From NCBI RefSeq assembly GCF_000801105.2, contig NC_079517.1, positions 14,446,001 to 14,510,000 of the forward strand: a DNA stretch of 64,000 nt, read 5' to 3'. Every line of letters starts with the position of its first letter. The first letter of the stretch is position 1. Below the pieces are notes generated by a model. The model was given only the letters and a program-made list of their open reading frames with translations. It was not told where the DNA came from and made no database searches. Below are positions 62,059-64,000 of the stretch, piece by piece. Both the position numbers and the translations under genes were made by a program. Origin of the DNA: Raphanus sativus (lineage: Eukaryota; Streptophyta; Magnoliopsida; Brassicales; Brassicaceae).

Positions 62059-64000
62059 TGTAACACCCCCGAACCGTCCTAGACATAAGTCGAACCACCG
62101 GCCAACAATCAAACAAGAACATGACCGACGGAGCGACCAACGCCAAGGGTTGGAGATGAAAGGCCATTCGGCCAGCCAACAATCAAACAAGAACATGACT
62201 GACCGTCCAACCCAACACCGTGGTCCGGAAGCGCTACGTGACGGGCTAGGGACGATCCGGTCAGAGTCACAAAATTTACTCCACGACTTAGACCAGTTCA
62301 TCCACTAACTCGTCCCGCTAACTCAAGACATAAGGCTTTGCAACCCGTATCGAGAGTTAACGGTTTCCGTTAGATCGAGGCCTAAGGCTTTTCAACCCGT
62401 ACAACGACCTAACGTTGTGTTAGACCGGACTAGTCAAATATCAGAGTACTCATGAAGCGCATATAAAACAATTACTTTATTGATTCAATGAAATATTCGT
62501 ACAGCAAAACAATTCAAGACTGGCGCCCGGCCTAATGCCAAATCGAGTCAACTAAACACAAACCACAAGGTACCATTTACAAAAGGCATGAAAATCTACA
62601 CCGGCGGTCCTAACGTCCAGCACCAAGCTATCCGATCGTCCTACTAAAGAAACCTGCAAAAAGGACAACGGAGAGGGATGAGTAACCTAATGTTACTCAG
62701 TGAGCTATAATCCCCTAGTTAACCATGTATACGCCTGAGTTCAATACTCGTGTAGTGTTAGACATCTAGACTATACAAGCATCATCAATCGGTCGACCAA
62801 CAATCAGACAAGAACATGATCGGCCAACCAATGATACCACATAGCTGTAATATCCACCACCCTTCACAAGCAATCCTTCAGACACATACATGCCAACATC
62901 AGGCCTACACTAAACAATACACAGCAAACAACAATCACAACTACTATCTAATAAACCGGTTACTAAGTTAGACTTGGCCTACTGCCAGGATCTAACTTCA
63001 AGTAACAGGAAACCTGCAAGCAAATCAATCAACCACAAGCACAATAATAATCATCACTCGAGACTAACATAAATAAGATAAACAGCGGAATATAATCCAC
63101 CATTAGCATAATAATAAATATATGCCTCACTATGGCTATACTTAATAACACAACCGTACTTCTCACTTTCTCAACCACGGAACACCTAACTCACAGCCAC
63201 AAAGGCACGCGAGCTAGAACATCCAATGAAACTGACATGTAACCCCGATAAGGTGTCACACGACGAAGCATGCTTTCTAGCAACCTCTCCGTACAGAGCA
63301 TGCTTTATGCAACCTCTCTGCCCAGCCGCGTAGGGACATACTCTAGCAACCTTCCTTGCCGCAAACTAACATGTAATACCCACAAAGGATACCACATGAC
63401 GGAGCATGCTTTCTAGCAACCTCCCCGTACAGAGCATGCTTTATGCAACCTCTCTGCCAAGCCGCGTAGGGACATGCTTACGTAACTTTCCTTGCCGCGT
63501 AGCATTGCTGATCAGGCAAGCTATCAACACAACTCAACATCATACCAATAGTACCAGGAGTCCAGCCTATATGACTTAGGACCCCGAGTAGTAACATATA
63601 ATAAACTAAATAACAATATCAACAATAATCAAATCAACCGGTTAGTCACTCCCTTACCAAGAGATGACTAACCTCAAACAACAATCAAGCAAGCAAGCAA
63701 TCTAACAACCTAACGATAATATCTAAGCATTCAGCAATCGCTAACTAACCAATCAACCTAACCATTAGCATGCTACTACGATTCTCAAGCAATAACTAGG
63801 CATGCTATCAACCAATCAATATCAACTATAAACTAATCAAACCGTTACTTAGTTTAGACCTGGCCTCCTGCCATGATCCAACCTCCAAATAACGGGAACC
63901 TGCATGAAAACAGCTTAGCAAACAATTGACTATAACTCACAGTGTTCTTTGCCGATAAGCAGCTGGTTGATCGGAGAGGACTTAGCCAAAACCCAACCTT
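62059..64000 (-). repeat. 5' LTR of the LARD-like element, cut by the window end
   Basis: The first 1,942 bp (in plus coordinates) match 57,713-59,654 almost base for base. The missing 1.5 kb, including the TATA box, should lie to the right. Confidence 0.9.

Larger units (their letters stand above)
57713..64000 (-). mobile_element. Very young non-autonomous LTR retrotransposon (LARD-like, Ty3/gypsy-type ends)
   Basis: Two large LTRs enclose only 889 bp (61,170-62,058). The primer-binding site TGGTATCAGAGCATGG (initiator Met-tRNA) lies next to the right LTR (about 62,053-62,038, minus strand). A polypurine tract AAGGGGGGGAGAA precedes the left LTR (61,170-61,182), right after GAATTCGAGGACGAATTC, a sequence seen before the polypurine tract in many Ty3/gypsy chromoviruses. 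No gag or pol is present. The right end is outside the window; full length should be about 7.8 kb. It inserted into the LINE on its left. Confidence 0.85.

Overview
The window is nuclear DNA from a crucifer, most likely Brassica or a close relative such as Raphanus. I recognise the left gene block as collinear with Arabidopsis chromosome 1 around At1g78870-At1g78970. The order read here is UBC35-like E2, an unidentified minus-strand exon, a small reticulon, V-ATPase subunit A, a decayed RluA pseudouridine synthase, a chloroplast-type TPR protein, a small membrane protein, then one oxidosqualene cyclase (OSC). Locus names come from recall of the Arabidopsis map, not from a search. Several Arabidopsis neighbours are missing, which fits gene loss after the Brassica genome triplication.

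Layout: 0.5-14.4 kb is gene-dense and nearly free of mobile DNA, apart from one hAT-type MITE (12.5-13.2 kb) and a long GA microsatellite (14.7 kb). From 15 to 41 kb there is no clearly functional gene. This part holds a young but broken Ty1/copia element (15.2-20.0 kb), short retroposon insertions, several Helitrons, MITEs, a long inverted repeat and an AT-rich area of diverged duplications (24.4-29.1 kb). One Helitron (30,092-31,806) carries several exons of a U11/U12-35K minor-spliceosome gene. Two Helitrons lie head to tail at 32,970-35,100.

From 41.6 to 55.4 kb lies an OSC gene that looks broken but is not. Exon 1 (41,586-41,789) and exons 2-17 (52,027-55,413) join in frame to a 767-residue enzyme. 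Between them is a 10.2-kb intron stuffed with a degenerate LINE, Helitrons of both orientations and a hAT MITE nested in another element. The product-determining motif reads TLCYCR in place of the beta-amyrin synthase MWCYCR, a lupeol-synthase-like change.

The right end (55.6-64 kb) is a second LINE that has lost its reverse-transcriptase core. It is split by a very young, large, non-coding LTR element (LARD-like). Its left LTR is 3,457 bp, its internal part is only 889 bp, and its right LTR runs off the window. By eye the two LTRs show a single difference over 1.94 kb.

The genes do not form a pathway. UBC35, the reticulon, VHA-A and the TPR protein are independent housekeeping loci; the OSC is a specialised-metabolism gene from a tandemly expanded family.
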